Source: Sporosarcina sp. ACRSM
GTDB lineage: Bacteria > Bacillota > Bacilli > Bacillales_A > Planococcaceae
DNA: 64,000 nucleotides
Direction of reading: 5' to 3'
NCBI RefSeq assembly: GCF_022346545.1
Contig: NZ_JAKRNU010000002.1
Span: 328,010-392,009 of the forward strand
Position 1 is the stretch's first letter. Each line of letters starts with the position of its first letter. Of the stretch, positions 17,218 through 26,324 are shown piece after piece. Made by a program: the position numbers and the translations under genes. The notes beneath the pieces were generated by a model. The model ran no database searches. It worked only from the letters and a program-made list of their open reading frames with translations, and was not told the DNA's origin.

Positions 17218-17883
17218 TCAACTTCGATTAGTAGACTTTCCGACTAATCTTTTCCTCGGTTTGTAGAAAGAATCTTCCAAAAAACTTTGGACAGTTTTTT
17301 CTGGAATTACACTTAATTGAACCTCTGACTTCTTGGCTTTTAAAATCATGCGGCAAGCCATCTCTAATGTTTCTAGTCTCATCTGCGCTTCTGGAACACT
17401 ATCATCACATACAACAACTCCATGATTTCGCATCATAATAATATTTGCGTTTTGCGCTTTTTCGCTCACCGCATCTGCTAACTCTTGTGAGCCGGGATGA
17501 TGATAATCTACATAAGCGATAGTTTCGAGATAATACATTGTTTCTATAAATAGTTCAGAAAGGATTGGCTCATTACTACATGCAAACAAGGTTATATAAA
17601 AGGGCGAGGAATGTAAAATAGCATTGACATCTTCACGTTCACGGTAGATTCCAAGATGCATCGGTGTTTCTTTAGAAGCTTTTCTTTTACTTTCTTTTTC
17701 GCCAGTACCAATCTGATATTCCACGAAATCCTCCATGCTCAAATTTGCCATGTATGTTCCAGAGGCTGTAATGACCATTCGATTTTCATCAATTCGAGCA
17801 CTCATATTTCCTGATGTTCCCCAAGCTAATTGATTTGAAATAAGGTACTGACCCGTATAAATTAGTTGTTGCCTTGCATCCAT
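17218..17883 (-). CDS. Class II aldolase/adducin family protein (OtnC-like)
   Basis: A 221-residue class II aldolase. The glycine-rich phosphate region reads LAWGTSGNMSARI (about 20-32). Zinc-type histidines appear in AILHSSP, VDYHHPGS and MRNHGVVV, and the acidic residue in KETPMHLGIY. It resembles fuculose-phosphate aldolase and the 3-oxo-tetronate 4-phosphate decarboxylase OtnC. Next to a DUF1537 kinase the second role is favoured: splitting a phosphorylated C4 oxo acid to dihydroxyacetone phosphate and CO2. The ATG follows GGTGGGGG by five bases. The gene is divergent from the LysR gene at 18008. Confidence 0.9.
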   Translation of the reverse strand: MDARQQLIYTGQYLISNQLAWGTSGNMSARIDENRMVITASGTYMANLSMEDFVEYQIGTGEKESKRKASKETPMHLGIYREREDVNAILHSSPFYITLFACSNEPILSELFIETMYYLETIAYVDYHHPGSQELADAVSEKAQNANIIMMRNHGVVVCDDSVPEAQMRLETLEMACRMILKAKKSEVQLSVIPEKTVQSFLEDSFYKPRKRLVGKSTNRS

Positions 17884-17908
17884 AAAAACCCCCACCGCCT
17901 TCTTTTAT

Positions 17909-17988
17909 TATTGTAAAATCAGTGTATGATAATTGTAGAGATAAACAAAATATTGATTTTCTATAAAATTCAATAGAGATTTTCTATT
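17909..17988. promoter_or_regulatory. Divergent control region with LysR-type boxes (copy 2)
   Basis: It contains TTGTAGAGAT at about 17933, ATTTTCTATA at 17956-17965 and ATTTTCTATT at 17979-17988, between the aldolase operon and the intact LysR gene. It is a near duplicate of 11154-11232. The repeated ATAGAAA half-sites with T-N11-A spacing suit a LysR operator with autoregulation. Confidence 0.65.
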
Positions 17989-18007
17989 TTGAGGGAGGGA
18001 TTCTTAC

Positions 18008-18892
18008 ATGGATAAAAAAGACTGGCTCATTTTGCAGAAAGTTTACGCTGAAAAAAATATTACGAAGGCAGCAGAACTCCTCTATATTTCGCAGCCGACT
18101 TTAACGTATCGCTTACAACAAATAGAAAAAGAGTTTGACATTAAACTTTTTTCTAGAGGAAGAAGGGGCGTTGTTTTTACAGAACAAGGAGAGTTAATAG
18201 CTGCCTACGCGGAAGAGATGCTACACCGGGAACAAGATCTACTTGAATTATTATGGAATTCCAGAAATGAAGTGCGTGGGACACTACGATTAAGTGTTTC
18301 AAGAACATTTGCTTTTTATCGGCTACCACAAATGCTAAAAGCTTTTAATGAGAAATTCCCTAAAGTTGAATTCCATGTGAATACAGGAGTAAACATAGAT
18401 GTCATTCAATCCATCTATAAGCAAGATGCACATATCGGTATTGTGAGAGGTGAGCATAACTGGCCAAGTAGCAATCGTACGTTTTCAGAAGAACATATTA
18501 CAATCCTTTCATCCAAAGAAATTGACTTAACAGAACTTCCCTCCATGCGAAGAATCAGTTATCAGACAGATCCTACCTTGGAAATGGTCATCGACACCTG
18601 GTGGAAGGACAATTTTTCTAAACCGTCCATCAGCAATATGAATGTCGATAACGTCGAAATCGCCAAAAGAATGGTGTTAAACGGATTAGGTTATTGTATC
18701 GTACCTAGTATTGTCTTAGAGCCAAATGATAAGCTGCACAAAATATATCTTCGGGATACGACGGGCTCCCCAATCGTATGGAGAACACGCATTTTATATC
18801 GGGAAGAACTTCTGGAATTGGATATGGTAAGAGAGTTCGTCGATTTTATTCAAGATTATCACCGTACTTACTTTGAAAACGAGATTGAATGA
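18008..18892 (+). CDS. LysR-family transcriptional regulator
   Basis: A LysR regulator of 294 residues. The N-terminal winged helix is canonical (ITKAAELLYISQPTLTYRLQ, with the recognition helix at about 30-45), followed by a linker helix and a periplasmic-binding-type effector domain with ISYQTDPTLEM and NGLGYCIVPS. It lies between the divergent aldolase-kinase operon and the dehydrogenase gene at 19023, both preceded by TATAGAAA boxes. It therefore probably senses the pathway substrate and controls both, plus the racemase operon, whose upstream region is a copy. The start has a GGGAGGGA site. Confidence 0.94.
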   Translation: MDKKDWLILQKVYAEKNITKAAELLYISQPTLTYRLQQIEKEFDIKLFSRGRRGVVFTEQGELIAAYAEEMLHREQDLLELLWNSRNEVRGTLRLSVSRTFAFYRLPQMLKAFNEKFPKVEFHVNTGVNIDVIQSIYKQDAHIGIVRGEHNWPSSNRTFSEEHITILSSKEIDLTELPSMRRISYQTDPTLEMVIDTWWKDNFSKPSISNMNVDNVEIAKRMVLNGLGYCIVPSIVLEPNDKLHKIYLRDTTGSPIVWRTRILYREELLELDMVREFVDFIQDYHRTYFENEIE

Positions 18893-18898
18893 TTAAGT

Positions 18899-18977
18899 TA
18901 TAGAAAAAACCAATCGATAAGTATAGAAAAAACATATTTTCTTAATTTCTAACTTTGTAATACAGTAATTATAGAAA
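18899..18977 (+). promoter_or_regulatory. Three direct TATAGAAA boxes upstream of the dehydrogenase gene
   Basis: TATAGAAA occurs at 18899-18906, 18922-18929 and 18970-18977, in the 130-base gap between the LysR gene and the dehydrogenase. The same heptamer marks the two divergent LysR control regions, so these are candidate LysR binding sites. Confidence 0.5.
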
Positions 18978-19022
18978 GTTCAAGCACTCCCCATATTTCA
19001 CAAGAGAGAGGATTGTTAAGAA

Positions 19023-20111
19023 ATGACTATTTATCGTCTTGGTGTACTAGCAGGTGATGGGATTGGTCCGGAAATTGTAAGCGCTACAGTGGAAGTATTT
19101 AAAACGGCTGCCTCCAAAGTGGGGCTTGAGATTGAGTGGATTGATTTGCCTATGGGATGGGATGGCATCAAACGACACAACGATCCTCTACCAAAGGTAA
19201 CGACAGATGCATTGGAAAACACACATGGATGGATACTCGGGCCCCATGATTCTGTCGCTTATCCGCCTGAACATCAAGGGAAACGTAACCCAAGTGGCGC
19301 ACTTCGCCATACACTTGATCTGTTTGCCAATATTCGTCCAGCCAAAACAATGCCAGGTATCAAAAGCGTAGCGGGAGAAGCTGATTTGATCATCTTCCGC
19401 GAAAATACAGAAGGGTTTTACGCAGATCGCAACATGTTTGCGGGTCACGGGGAATGGCAAATTACGGAGGATGTCGTTGTCACATCGGGTGTTTTTACAA
19501 GACAAGCCATAGAACGAATTGCTCATTCAGCTTTCAAAATGGCCATGAAGCGCCGTAAAAAAGTAACAATTGTCCATAAAGCAAATGTCCTCCATTTAAG
19601 TATGGGCTTATTTTTAAAAGTTTGCCGGGAAGTCGCTGAACAATATCCAGAAGTTGAGGTAGATGACTATCATATCGATGCAATGGCTGCCCACCTAGTT
19701 CGAAGAGCAAAAGATTTTGACGTAATTGTAACGGAAAATATGTACGGGGATATTCTTTCTGATTTAGCAGGTGAACTTGTTGGAAGTCTAGGACTAGCCC
19801 CTTCTATCAATACAAACGAAAATCTGGCCATGTCCCAGGCAGCTCATGGTTCTGCTCCGGATATTGCAGGCCTCGATATAGGAAACCCGACAGGAATTAT
19901 GCTTTCAACGGTAATGCTAATGGAATGGCTAGCCGAAAGGCATCGTGATGAACAGCTTGAAGAAGTAGGTAAATTGGTGGAACAGGGTCTGTACCAATCA
20001 CTGAAAGACGGTATAAAAACAAAAGATTTAGGCGGTACTGCCTCTACATCTGAATTTGCACAGGCTATTTCGGAAAGAATCGAGAAAACGGTTATAACCC
20101 CCATAGCTTAA
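19023..20111 (+). CDS. Isocitrate/isopropylmalate-type beta-decarboxylating dehydrogenase
   Basis: An NAD(P)-dependent metal-requiring dehydrogenase of 362 residues that oxidises a 2-hydroxy acid bearing a beta-carboxylate and may decarboxylate it. Visible motifs are GDGIGPEIV (12-20), FRENTEGFYADR (substrate Arg and Tyr region), VHKANVLHLS (catalytic Lys), DYHIDAMAAHL and ENMYGDILSDLAGEL (metal-binding Asp), and HGSAPDIAGLDIGNPTG in the cofactor part. The VHKANVL form is closer to isocitrate/homoisocitrate enzymes than to leuB (usually DKANVL). No leu or citrate genes are nearby. Instead it shares a LysR with the acid-sugar kinase and aldolase, so malate-, tartrate- or tetronate-type substrates are more likely. 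Confidence 0.92.
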   Translation: MTIYRLGVLAGDGIGPEIVSATVEVFKTAASKVGLEIEWIDLPMGWDGIKRHNDPLPKVTTDALENTHGWILGPHDSVAYPPEHQGKRNPSGALRHTLDLFANIRPAKTMPGIKSVAGEADLIIFRENTEGFYADRNMFAGHGEWQITEDVVVTSGVFTRQAIERIAHSAFKMAMKRRKKVTIVHKANVLHLSMGLFLKVCREVAEQYPEVEVDDYHIDAMAAHLVRRAKDFDVIVTENMYGDILSDLAGELVGSLGLAPSINTNENLAMSQAAHGSAPDIAGLDIGNPTGIMLSTVMLMEWLAERHRDEQLEEVGKLVEQGLYQSLKDGIKTKDLGGTASTSEFAQAISERIEKTVITPIA

Positions 20112-20112
20112 T

Positions 20113-20161
20113 AAAAAACCGCTATGAACATTGAATGAATAATGTTCATAGCGGTTTTTTC
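20113..20161. terminator. Strong bidirectional terminator
   Basis: A perfect 20-bp inverted repeat from AAAAAACCGCTATGAACATT with an 8-nt loop, flanked by A and T runs. It ends the dehydrogenase transcript on the plus strand and the metallopeptidase transcript coming from the other side. Confidence 0.92.
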
Positions 20162-20224
20162 AACGTGGTCCAGCGTGTGGCAGTCTTTCTTTTTAGTTCT
20201 TATTCGAGTCCCCCAACAGTTAAA

Positions 20225-21073
20225 CTATAAATTCGTTGCGTTGAAGGTATCGCCTTCGTTGATTGTTCCTTTTTCAAAGCCTTTCGAAAACCATCGTTTT
20301 CTTTGTTCGGAAGTTCCGTGTGTGAAACTGTCAGGGACGACACGGCCTTGAGCTTGTCTTTGAAGACGGTCATCACCGACAGCACTTGCAGCATTGATCG
20401 CTTCTTCGATATCCCCTTCATCTAGAACATTCAACTCTTTTTCATGATGTGCCCATACTCCTGCAAAATAATCGGCTTGTAATTCCAATCGGACCGAGTA
20501 TTGATTGAATTCCTTTTCACTTAACTTAGAGCGGAGCGCATTCACTTTATCACTCGTTCCTAAAAGAGTTTGGACATGATGCCCCACTTCATGGGCAATG
20601 ACGTAGGCCATCGCGAAATCGCCCGGTGCCTGGAATCGATCACGAAGTTCCTCAAAGAAACTCAAATCGATATACAATTTATGATCTCCCGGGCAATAAA
20701 AAGGGCCAACTGCCGAATTGGCCGTCCCGCAAGCGGATTGAACAATGTCCGTATATAACACCAATTTTGGATTTTCGTAGGTCATCCCTTGTTCTTGAAA
20801 CAATTCAGACCAAATGGCTTCCGTATCTGCAAGAACAACCGATACAAATTCAGCCATTTCTTTTTCCTCAGCCGTTTCTTCGTAAGGAACGGTGTTGCCA
20901 TTCCCACCGATTTGCGAGCCATTTAACAATTCTCCCGGATCTCCTCCAAGAAATGTAAACAGCAAGATAAGGATGATTCCCCCGATCCCGCCTCCCGCAA
21001 TTGCGACTCCGCCTTTCCTGTTCCCTCTTCGGTCTTCAACATTGGCACTACCTTTTCGCCCTTTCCACTCCAT
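20225..21073 (-). CDS. Neutral zinc metallopeptidase, YpfJ/KPN_02809 family
   Basis: A 282-residue membrane-anchored protein of the neutral zinc metallopeptidase family. After a basic N-terminus (MEWKGRKGSANVEDRRGNRK) comes one glycine-rich transmembrane segment at about 21-45. The extracellular catalytic domain carries the HEVGHH zinc motif at about 162, the paired cysteines SACG and FYCPGD, and the family's C-terminal FTHGTSEQRKRWF. It is predicted to act outside the membrane; its substrate is unknown. It is monocistronic, between two terminators. Confidence 0.92.
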   Translation of the reverse strand: MEWKGRKGSANVEDRRGNRKGGVAIAGGGIGGIILILLFTFLGGDPGELLNGSQIGGNGNTVPYEETAEEKEMAEFVSVVLADTEAIWSELFQEQGMTYENPKLVLYTDIVQSACGTANSAVGPFYCPGDHKLYIDLSFFEELRDRFQAPGDFAMAYVIAHEVGHHVQTLLGTSDKVNALRSKLSEKEFNQYSVRLELQADYFAGVWAHHEKELNVLDEGDIEEAINAASAVGDDRLQRQAQGRVVPDSFTHGTSEQRKRWFSKGFEKGTINEGDTFNATNL

Positions 21074-21202
21074 ATAAATCCCTCCATATTACAATACACA
21101 ATAATGATTATCTTGAATGACGTCTCACTAGTTGTTGTATACCCAAATTTTCGGATGTCTAATTCATCTTGGCTCCTTGAAGATTTTCCACCCCTATAGT
21201 AA

Positions 21203-21248
21203 AAGCCGTCCGCTTTCTTAACCTCAATGGTCAAGAAGCAGACGGCTT
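21203..21248 (-). terminator. Terminator of nadBCA (direct-repeat copy 1)
   Basis: AAGCCGTC..GCTTTCTT / AAGAAGC.GACGGCTT forms a long imperfect stem followed by T residues on the minus strand. Nearly the same sequence recurs at 26245-26290 in the same orientation, after the desulfurase gene. Confidence 0.8.
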
Positions 21249-21305
21249 CTGTAAATGATATCTCAACTTATCAGCGAATTGTTAAATATTTAGGTACTTA
21301 CGTTC

Positions 21306-22415
21306 TCACGCCCGCAACAACATCCGTTCCAATGCGTTGATCGCCTCTTTTGTCGTGTCTTCGTCAACCGTAATAACATTCACTTTTTCCCCGTTCACAA
21401 TACTTTCTAAACTCCATAACAAATGGGGCAAGTCAATGCGGTTCATGGTCAAACATGGGCACATGCTTGGATTCAAGGAAATAATCTGTTTATCCGGATG
21501 GTGCTGAATAAGCCTGTTCACCAAGTTCATTTCTGTTCCGATCGCCCATTTACTACCTGATGGTGCTTTTTCAATCGTATCGATTATATATTTAGTTGAA
21601 CCGTTGTCGTCAGCCAATGCGACGACTTCACGGGAACATTCTGGATGAACGATAATTTGCATATCCGGGTGCTGTTGACGGATGTCCACAATATTCTTCA
21701 CCGTGAAGTTTTCATGGACGGAACAATGGCCTTTCCATAAAATCACTTTGACGTCTTCCAGCGCCCCTTCATAGACAAGCTTATCCTGAATAGGATCCCA
21801 AACAGCCATCTGTTCAAGTGGAATGCCGATATCGAATGCCGTATTGCGACCAAGATGTTGATCTGGCAAAAACAGAATCCGCTCTTTTTGCGTGAATGCC
21901 CATTTGACCATCGCATGCGCATTCGATGACGTCACCGTCGCTCCGCCGTTTATCCCGACGAACGCTTTGATGGCCGCCGTTGAGTTGACATATGTGAGCG
22001 GCACAATTGTTTCGTCAAACATTTCCATAAGTGCATCCCATGCTCGATCCGTCTGAAAAATGTCCGCCATATCGGCCATCGAACAGCCTGCACGCATATC
22101 TGGCAAATACACTTTTTGCCGATCATTCGTTAAAATATCTGCAGTTTCCGCCATGAAGTGGACACCACAGAAAACGATATGCTCGGCCTTTTCATTCGCT
22201 GCACAAAGTTGAGCGAGTTGTAACGAGTCGCCGGTCGCATCGGCAAATTGGATGACTTCATCTTTCTGATAGTGATGCCCGGGGATGAATAGCTTTTCCC
22301 CAAGCTGCTCTTTAATTTCCCGAATACGCGCTTCCATTTGCTCACGTATGAGCTGCCTGTAATGCTCCGGCAATGTACCACTCTTATTTTCTTCAAAATA
22401 CTGTAAAATAGACAT
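21306..22415 (-). CDS. nadA: Quinolinate synthase A
   Basis: NadA condenses iminoaspartate with dihydroxyacetone phosphate to quinolinate using a [4Fe-4S] cluster. The protein is 369 residues, the long Bacillus type. Cluster cysteines and surrounding motifs are visible: [12 protein letters not shown] (about 112), HPECS (about 230) and [12 protein letters not shown] (about 320). [12 protein letters not shown] and [10 protein letters not shown] bind substrate. It is the last gene of nadB-nadC-nadA, 13 bases after nadC. Confidence 0.97.
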   Translation of the reverse strand: MSILQYFEENKSGTLPEHYRQLIREQMEARIREIKEQLGEKLFIPGHHYQKDEVIQFADATGDSLQLAQLCAANEKAEHIVFCGVHFMAETADILTNDRQKVYLPDMRAGCSMADMADIFQTDRAWDALMEMFDETIVPLTYVNSTAAIKAFVGINGGATVTSSNAHAMVKWAFTQKERILFLPDQHLGRNTAFDIGIPLEQMAVWDPIQDKLVYEGALEDVKVILWKGHCSVHENFTVKNIVDIRQQHPDMQIIVHPECSREVVALADDNGSTKYIIDTIEKAPSGSKWAIGTEMNLVNRLIQHHPDKQIISLNPSMCPCLTMNRIDLPHLLWSLESIVNGEKVNVITVDEDTTKEAINALERMLLRA

Positions 22416-22428
22416 GCAGACCCCTCCA

Positions 22429-23271
22429 TTATGATTCGCTAACCTTTACAAGGGCGCTGATATCAAGCGCCTTCACAGAATGTGTCAAGTAACCAAGCGA
22501 AATATAGTCGACACCCGCTTCCGCATAGGCACGGATCGTCTCATTCGTAATCATGCCGGATGCCTCGGTAATGATCGTATCCGGAACAATTTGCCGCCAC
22601 TCCTTGATTGTTTCAGGCGTACAATTGTCGAACATGATGATATCGGCATTTGCAGCAATCGCTTGTTGCAACTGCTCAAACGTTTCAATTTCCACTTCAA
22701 TTTTAACGGTATGTCCGAGCGCCGCCCGTACCTTTTCAACCGCTTTTGAGATAGAGCCTGCAAAAGCGAGATGATTATCCTTTAACATCACCGCGTCATA
22801 TAAGCCATTGCGGTGATTAACACCACCACCAGTACGAACGGCATATTTGTCGAGCATGCGCAAACCTGGAGCCGTCTTCCTCGTATCGCACACTTTCGTT
22901 CGGGTTCCTTCGATTTTTTGCACTACACGATTTGTCTCCGTTGCAATACCGCTCATCCGTTGAATCAAATTCAAAATCACACGTTCACTTTTCAATAGAC
23001 TGCAAACCGATCCTGTCGCCGTTGCAATCAAGGTACCTCTTTTAATCTTTCCGCCATCTTCTATGTGACAGACAACTTTAGTGGATGAATCAACGACATA
23101 TAGCCCTTCTTCAATCACTTTCCTGCCACAAAAAACACCTTCCTTTTTAGCGACAATCTGCAATTCCCCCGTTACTTCCTTGGGAAATAAAAAGTCGCTC
23201 GATATATCATTGTCACCGATATCCTCTATGTAAAACTGCTCAAGCATGGACTTCAACTTGATCGTATTCAC
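22429..23271 (-). CDS. nadC: Nicotinate-nucleotide pyrophosphorylase (carboxylating)
   Basis: NadC converts quinolinate and PRPP to nicotinate mononucleotide with loss of CO2. The 280-residue protein shows the phosphoribosyltransferase signatures [44 protein letters not shown] and ITEASGMI. It starts with GTG, inside the last 32 bases of nadB, after GGGAACGGC. A later in-frame ATG eight codons on is an alternative start. It is part of the NAD operon. Confidence 0.97.
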   Translation of the reverse strand: MNTIKLKSMLEQFYIEDIGDNDISSDFLFPKEVTGELQIVAKKEGVFCGRKVIEEGLYVVDSSTKVVCHIEDGGKIKRGTLIATATGSVCSLLKSERVILNLIQRMSGIATETNRVVQKIEGTRTKVCDTRKTAPGLRMLDKYAVRTGGGVNHRNGLYDAVMLKDNHLAFAGSISKAVEKVRAALGHTVKIEVEIETFEQLQQAIAANADIIMFDNCTPETIKEWRQIVPDTIITEASGMITNETIRAYAEAGVDYISLGYLTHSVKALDISALVKVSES

Positions 23272-24832
23272 AATGCCGTTCCCTCATTTCTATTCCCTTT
23301 TTTGATTGGACAATATGAATTTTCCCCAAACGCTCATCTTCCTCCGGGAAGTCTTCCCGCTTATGCGCTCCCCTACTTTCCTCACGCAACAAAGCCGCAT
23401 GGGCAATCAGTTTTGCCGTTTGAACCATGAACAACAATTGAATGTCCTCGCTGCTACTCTCGTCTAAAGAACAATCCATACGCCTAACAGAGTCATAGTC
23501 GTTTAACCATGCTCTCAACTGTTCAAGCTCCGACTGACAGCGGATGATTCCCGCATACGCCATCATTTTTCCCCTTAGTTGCTGTTTATCAGGTAATGAA
23601 TAGTTGGTGATAGCTGTCCGCTTTGTCAAATCGATTTTCATCGGTTCCGGCTGACTGTGCAGCATTTGTTCATTTAAATAAGCTGCCAGTTTCTTGCCGT
23701 AGTGTAGCCCCTCCAATAAGGAATTGCTCGCAAGGCGATTGGCACCGTGGACGCCTGTTGCCGCCGTTTCACCAATTGCATATAAGCCTTCAACGGAAGT
23801 GCGACCAACCGTATCAACTGCAATGCCCCCCATTAAAAAATGGCACCCAGGAGCCACAGGAATTTTGCCATCTTCAATCGAGATCGCTTGTGCTTGACAA
23901 ATGGCCGTAATCGTCGGGAATTTCTCTTCAAATGCATTAATCATCGAAATATCCAGATAGACATCTCTCCCCATTGATTTTTTCCTAAATATTTCCCCTG
24001 CAACAATATGGCGCGGTGCCAAATCGCCAAGCGGATGCACGTCTTCCATAATTGCGTTACCCTGAGCGTCAACTAGTCTTGCACCTTCTCCCCTAACCGC
24101 TTCAGAAATCAATCCCGCAGTTTGTCCATTGACATACAGTAAAGTCGGATGAAATTGGATAAATTCCATATCTACAATTTCCGCACCTACCTGGTATGCA
24201 AGTGCGATTCCATCCCCCGTGATGGAGGGATCGTTTGAGGTAAACGAGTACAAACCGCCTACACCGCCAGTGGCTAACACAACATGGTCACTCCAATAGA
24301 CCTCGTTATTGCCAAAATTATCTTTCACCTTCACGCCAATGCACTTTTTCGTTAACGGATGAATGACCAACTCATAGACCAGCCGATTTTCCAACACATC
24401 AATGTGGGAACTGAGCGTTGTCATTAGATGATCTATGACATGTTTTCCCGTTGCATCTCCGCCGCAATGCACAATTCGGTTTTGACTATGCGCACCTTCC
24501 ATCCCTAAGGAAAATTGTCCAGTAGGATTTTCGTCAAATCGGAGTCCACTTTGCGTCAACTCATTAATGAGCGAAGGTCCCTTTTCTACAAGATCACGGA
24601 CTTCTTTTTCATTATGAAAATCACATCCTGCATGAATCGTATCCTCATAATGCAGGGATGGTGCGTCGTTTCCTCCAATAGCTGCAGCAATACCTCCCTG
24701 TGCACGATACGAATTGCTGGAACGTAAACTAGATTTTGTAATGAGAAGTACGGGAAACCGAGTGCTGAGATGAGTGGCGAGCTGCAGTGCGGCAATGCCG
24801 CTTCCAACGATAATGCACCGATATGTTTTCAA
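23240..24832 (-). CDS. nadB: L-aspartate oxidase
   Basis: NadB oxidises L-aspartate to iminoaspartate with FAD. The dinucleotide-binding motif CIIVGSGIAALQLA is at the N-terminus. Succinate dehydrogenase-like motifs follow: SSNSYRAQGGIAAA, AHSQNRIVHCGGDATGKHV, FIQFHPT, and RHIVAGEIF with the catalytic Arg. The start chosen is a TTG six bases after a perfect AAGGAGG, giving MKTYRCIIVGSG and 530 residues. The ATG seven codons upstream contains that Shine-Dalgarno inside its own reading frame and is less likely. It is divergent from the desulfurase gene. Structured repeat copy B lies between them. Confidence 0.96.
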   Translation of the reverse strand: MKTYRCIIVGSGIAALQLATHLSTRFPVLLITKSSLRSSNSYRAQGGIAAAIGGNDAPSLHYEDTIHAGCDFHNEKEVRDLVEKGPSLINELTQSGLRFDENPTGQFSLGMEGAHSQNRIVHCGGDATGKHVIDHLMTTLSSHIDVLENRLVYELVIHPLTKKCIGVKVKDNFGNNEVYWSDHVVLATGGVGGLYSFTSNDPSITGDGIALAYQVGAEIVDMEFIQFHPTLLYVNGQTAGLISEAVRGEGARLVDAQGNAIMEDVHPLGDLAPRHIVAGEIFRKKSMGRDVYLDISMINAFEEKFPTITAICQAQAISIEDGKIPVAPGCHFLMGGIAVDTVGRTSVEGLYAIGETAATGVHGANRLASNSLLEGLHYGKKLAAYLNEQMLHSQPEPMKIDLTKRTAITNYSLPDKQQLRGKMMAYAGIIRCQSELEQLRAWLNDYDSVRRMDCSLDESSSEDIQLLFMVQTAKLIAHAALLREESRGAHKREDFPEEDERLGKIHIVQSKKGIEMRERHCEYDQVEVHA

Positions 24833-24913
24833 AGGTATCCTCCTTAGCTTCATGGTTGTCTTGACACCTATCTTTACATAAAACTTAAAATATGACAAGA
24901 TAGATTTACATTT

Positions 24914-25040
24914 TTTATCTTCATTCAGCAAAGCCCGCTGAATGAAGATAAAGCCTCCGGCGGATGTCACAGATTTTGAAAGGAGTTAATTGAGCTTTCT
25001 CAATTCAAAATCTGGACGCAATTACGCCGAGGCGTAATTG
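24914..25040 (+). repeat. Structured intergenic repeat, copy B (127 bp, minimal form)
   Basis: Opposite in orientation to all other copies. The outer stem is a perfect 16-bp repeat TTTATCTTCATTCAGC / GCTGAATGAAGATAAA around a 7-nt loop, without the three inner hairpins of copy A. The linker GCCTCCGGCGGATGTCA, the CAGATTTTGAA stem and the AATTACGCC terminal hairpin follow. It ends 16 bases before the desulfurase start codon and so forms most of that gene's leader. Confidence 0.9.
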
Positions 25041-25056
25041 ATTGGAGGAAAAAATC

Positions 25057-26211
25057 ATGCATTATTTTGATTATGCGGCATCGACACCGCTTCATCCTAA
25101 GGCTTCCCATGTATTCGCTACGCTTTCGGAACAATGTTATGGGAATACAAGTAGTTTGCATGATGTGGGAGGAGAGGCTCAAAATATGCTGGCACTTTGT
25201 CGCCAAGAATTTGCCGATCTGCTTGGGGTACAAACAGCGGGCGTGTATTTCACTTCTGGGGGAACCGAAAGCAACTTGCTGTCCATCATTTCGCTTGCAA
25301 AAGCGAATCGTCATCGTGGCAAACACATTGTTACAACAGCGGGGGAACATCCTTCCATTGATTCAGCATTGAAATATTTACAGCAAGATGGCTTCACTGT
25401 CACAGTAGTGCCATTCGATCCATCCGGTCAGGTCAATCTTCAGCTTTTCCAAAGGGCGCTGCGAGAAGATACGATTTTAGCGAGTGTCCAGCATATTAAC
25501 CCGGAAATCGGAGTGATCCAACCGCTGGAGGAAATCGCGAAATTGCTGAAAGGTCGCCAGATTCTTTTGCATAGCGACTGCGTCCAATCTTTTGGGAAGA
25601 TGGACTTGAAACCAATAGCAAAAATCGTCGATAGCTTAACCGTATCCGGCCATAAAGTGTACGGACCCAAAGGAGTCGGTGCCGCCTACATCCATCCACG
25701 TCACCGAATTATTCCCGTCTTTCCCGGCTTTGTGCATGAAGCAGGCTTCAGAGGGGGCACGGTAAACGTTCCTGGTCTTGCGTCCTTTGTAACCGCCGCT
25801 ACATTATGTGCAGAGAATAGTTACGATACCGAAAAATATAAAGCACTCCGTTCCATTTTTTTGGATGAGTTGAACAAGTACCCTGAACTGTTCACTGTCT
25901 ATGAAGCAAGTACGGCGGAAACACAACTTCCTCAAATCATCGGGCTCGGCGTGAACAATGTGGAAGGCCAGCTCATGATGCTGGAATTAAATCGCCACGG
26001 CTTCGCAATTTCTACAGGCAGCGCATGCCAAGTCGGACAACAGCATTCAGCGAAAGCAATGCTCGCATTACAAGTCGACCCCCAACGAGCGAAAGAATTT
26101 ATTCGCATTTCATTTGGCCAAAGCACAACGATGGTAAGCGTCCAGCAGTTAGTCGATCAATTAATACAAATTGCACAGCAAGTCTGCCCCGTAAAAATGA
26201 TAAAATTGTAA
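25057..26211 (+). CDS. Cysteine desulfurase of the NAD operon (NifS/IscS family)
   Basis: A PLP-dependent cysteine desulfurase (384 residues from the ATG that follows TTGGAGGAAAAAATC; a TTG at 25042 would lie inside the ribosome binding site). N-terminal YFDYAASTPLH, FTSGGTESNLL, the PLP lysine in SGHKVYGPKG and the catalytic loop cysteine in STGSACQVGQ are all present. In Bacillus a NifS homologue divergent from nadB supplies sulfur for the NadA iron-sulfur cluster; the same arrangement is seen here. The NadR regulator that follows nifS in B. subtilis is not present downstream. Confidence 0.95.
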   Translation: MHYFDYAASTPLHPKASHVFATLSEQCYGNTSSLHDVGGEAQNMLALCRQEFADLLGVQTAGVYFTSGGTESNLLSIISLAKANRHRGKHIVTTAGEHPSIDSALKYLQQDGFTVTVVPFDPSGQVNLQLFQRALREDTILASVQHINPEIGVIQPLEEIAKLLKGRQILLHSDCVQSFGKMDLKPIAKIVDSLTVSGHKVYGPKGVGAAYIHPRHRIIPVFPGFVHEAGFRGGTVNVPGLASFVTAATLCAENSYDTEKYKALRSIFLDELNKYPELFTVYEASTAETQLPQIIGLGVNNVEGQLMMLELNRHGFAISTGSACQVGQQHSAKAMLALQVDPQRAKEFIRISFGQSTTMVSVQQLVDQLIQIAQQVCPVKMIKL

Positions 26212-26244
26212 CCGGTGTCGCAACAGCATTCCTAAGCTATAGGA

Positions 26245-26290
26245 AAAGCCGTCCACTTCCTAACCACAATGGTCAAAAAGCGGACGGCTT
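26245..26290. terminator. Convergent terminator (direct-repeat copy 2)
   Basis: AAGCCGTCC / GGACGGCTT with a long interior loop, between the desulfurase and gabD stop codons. It is close in sequence, including the loop CAATGGTCAA and flank CTGTAAAT, to the terminator at 21203-21248. Confidence 0.8.
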
Positions 26291-26324
26291 CTGTAAATAA
26301 TGTTTTGTTTTCAACACAAGATAA

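Noticed and set aside
19023..20111. leuB (3-isopropylmalate dehydrogenase)
   Set aside because: The catalytic segment is VHKANVL, not the usual leuB form, and no leuA, leuC or leuD is nearby; it shares its regulator region with sugar-acid genes instead.
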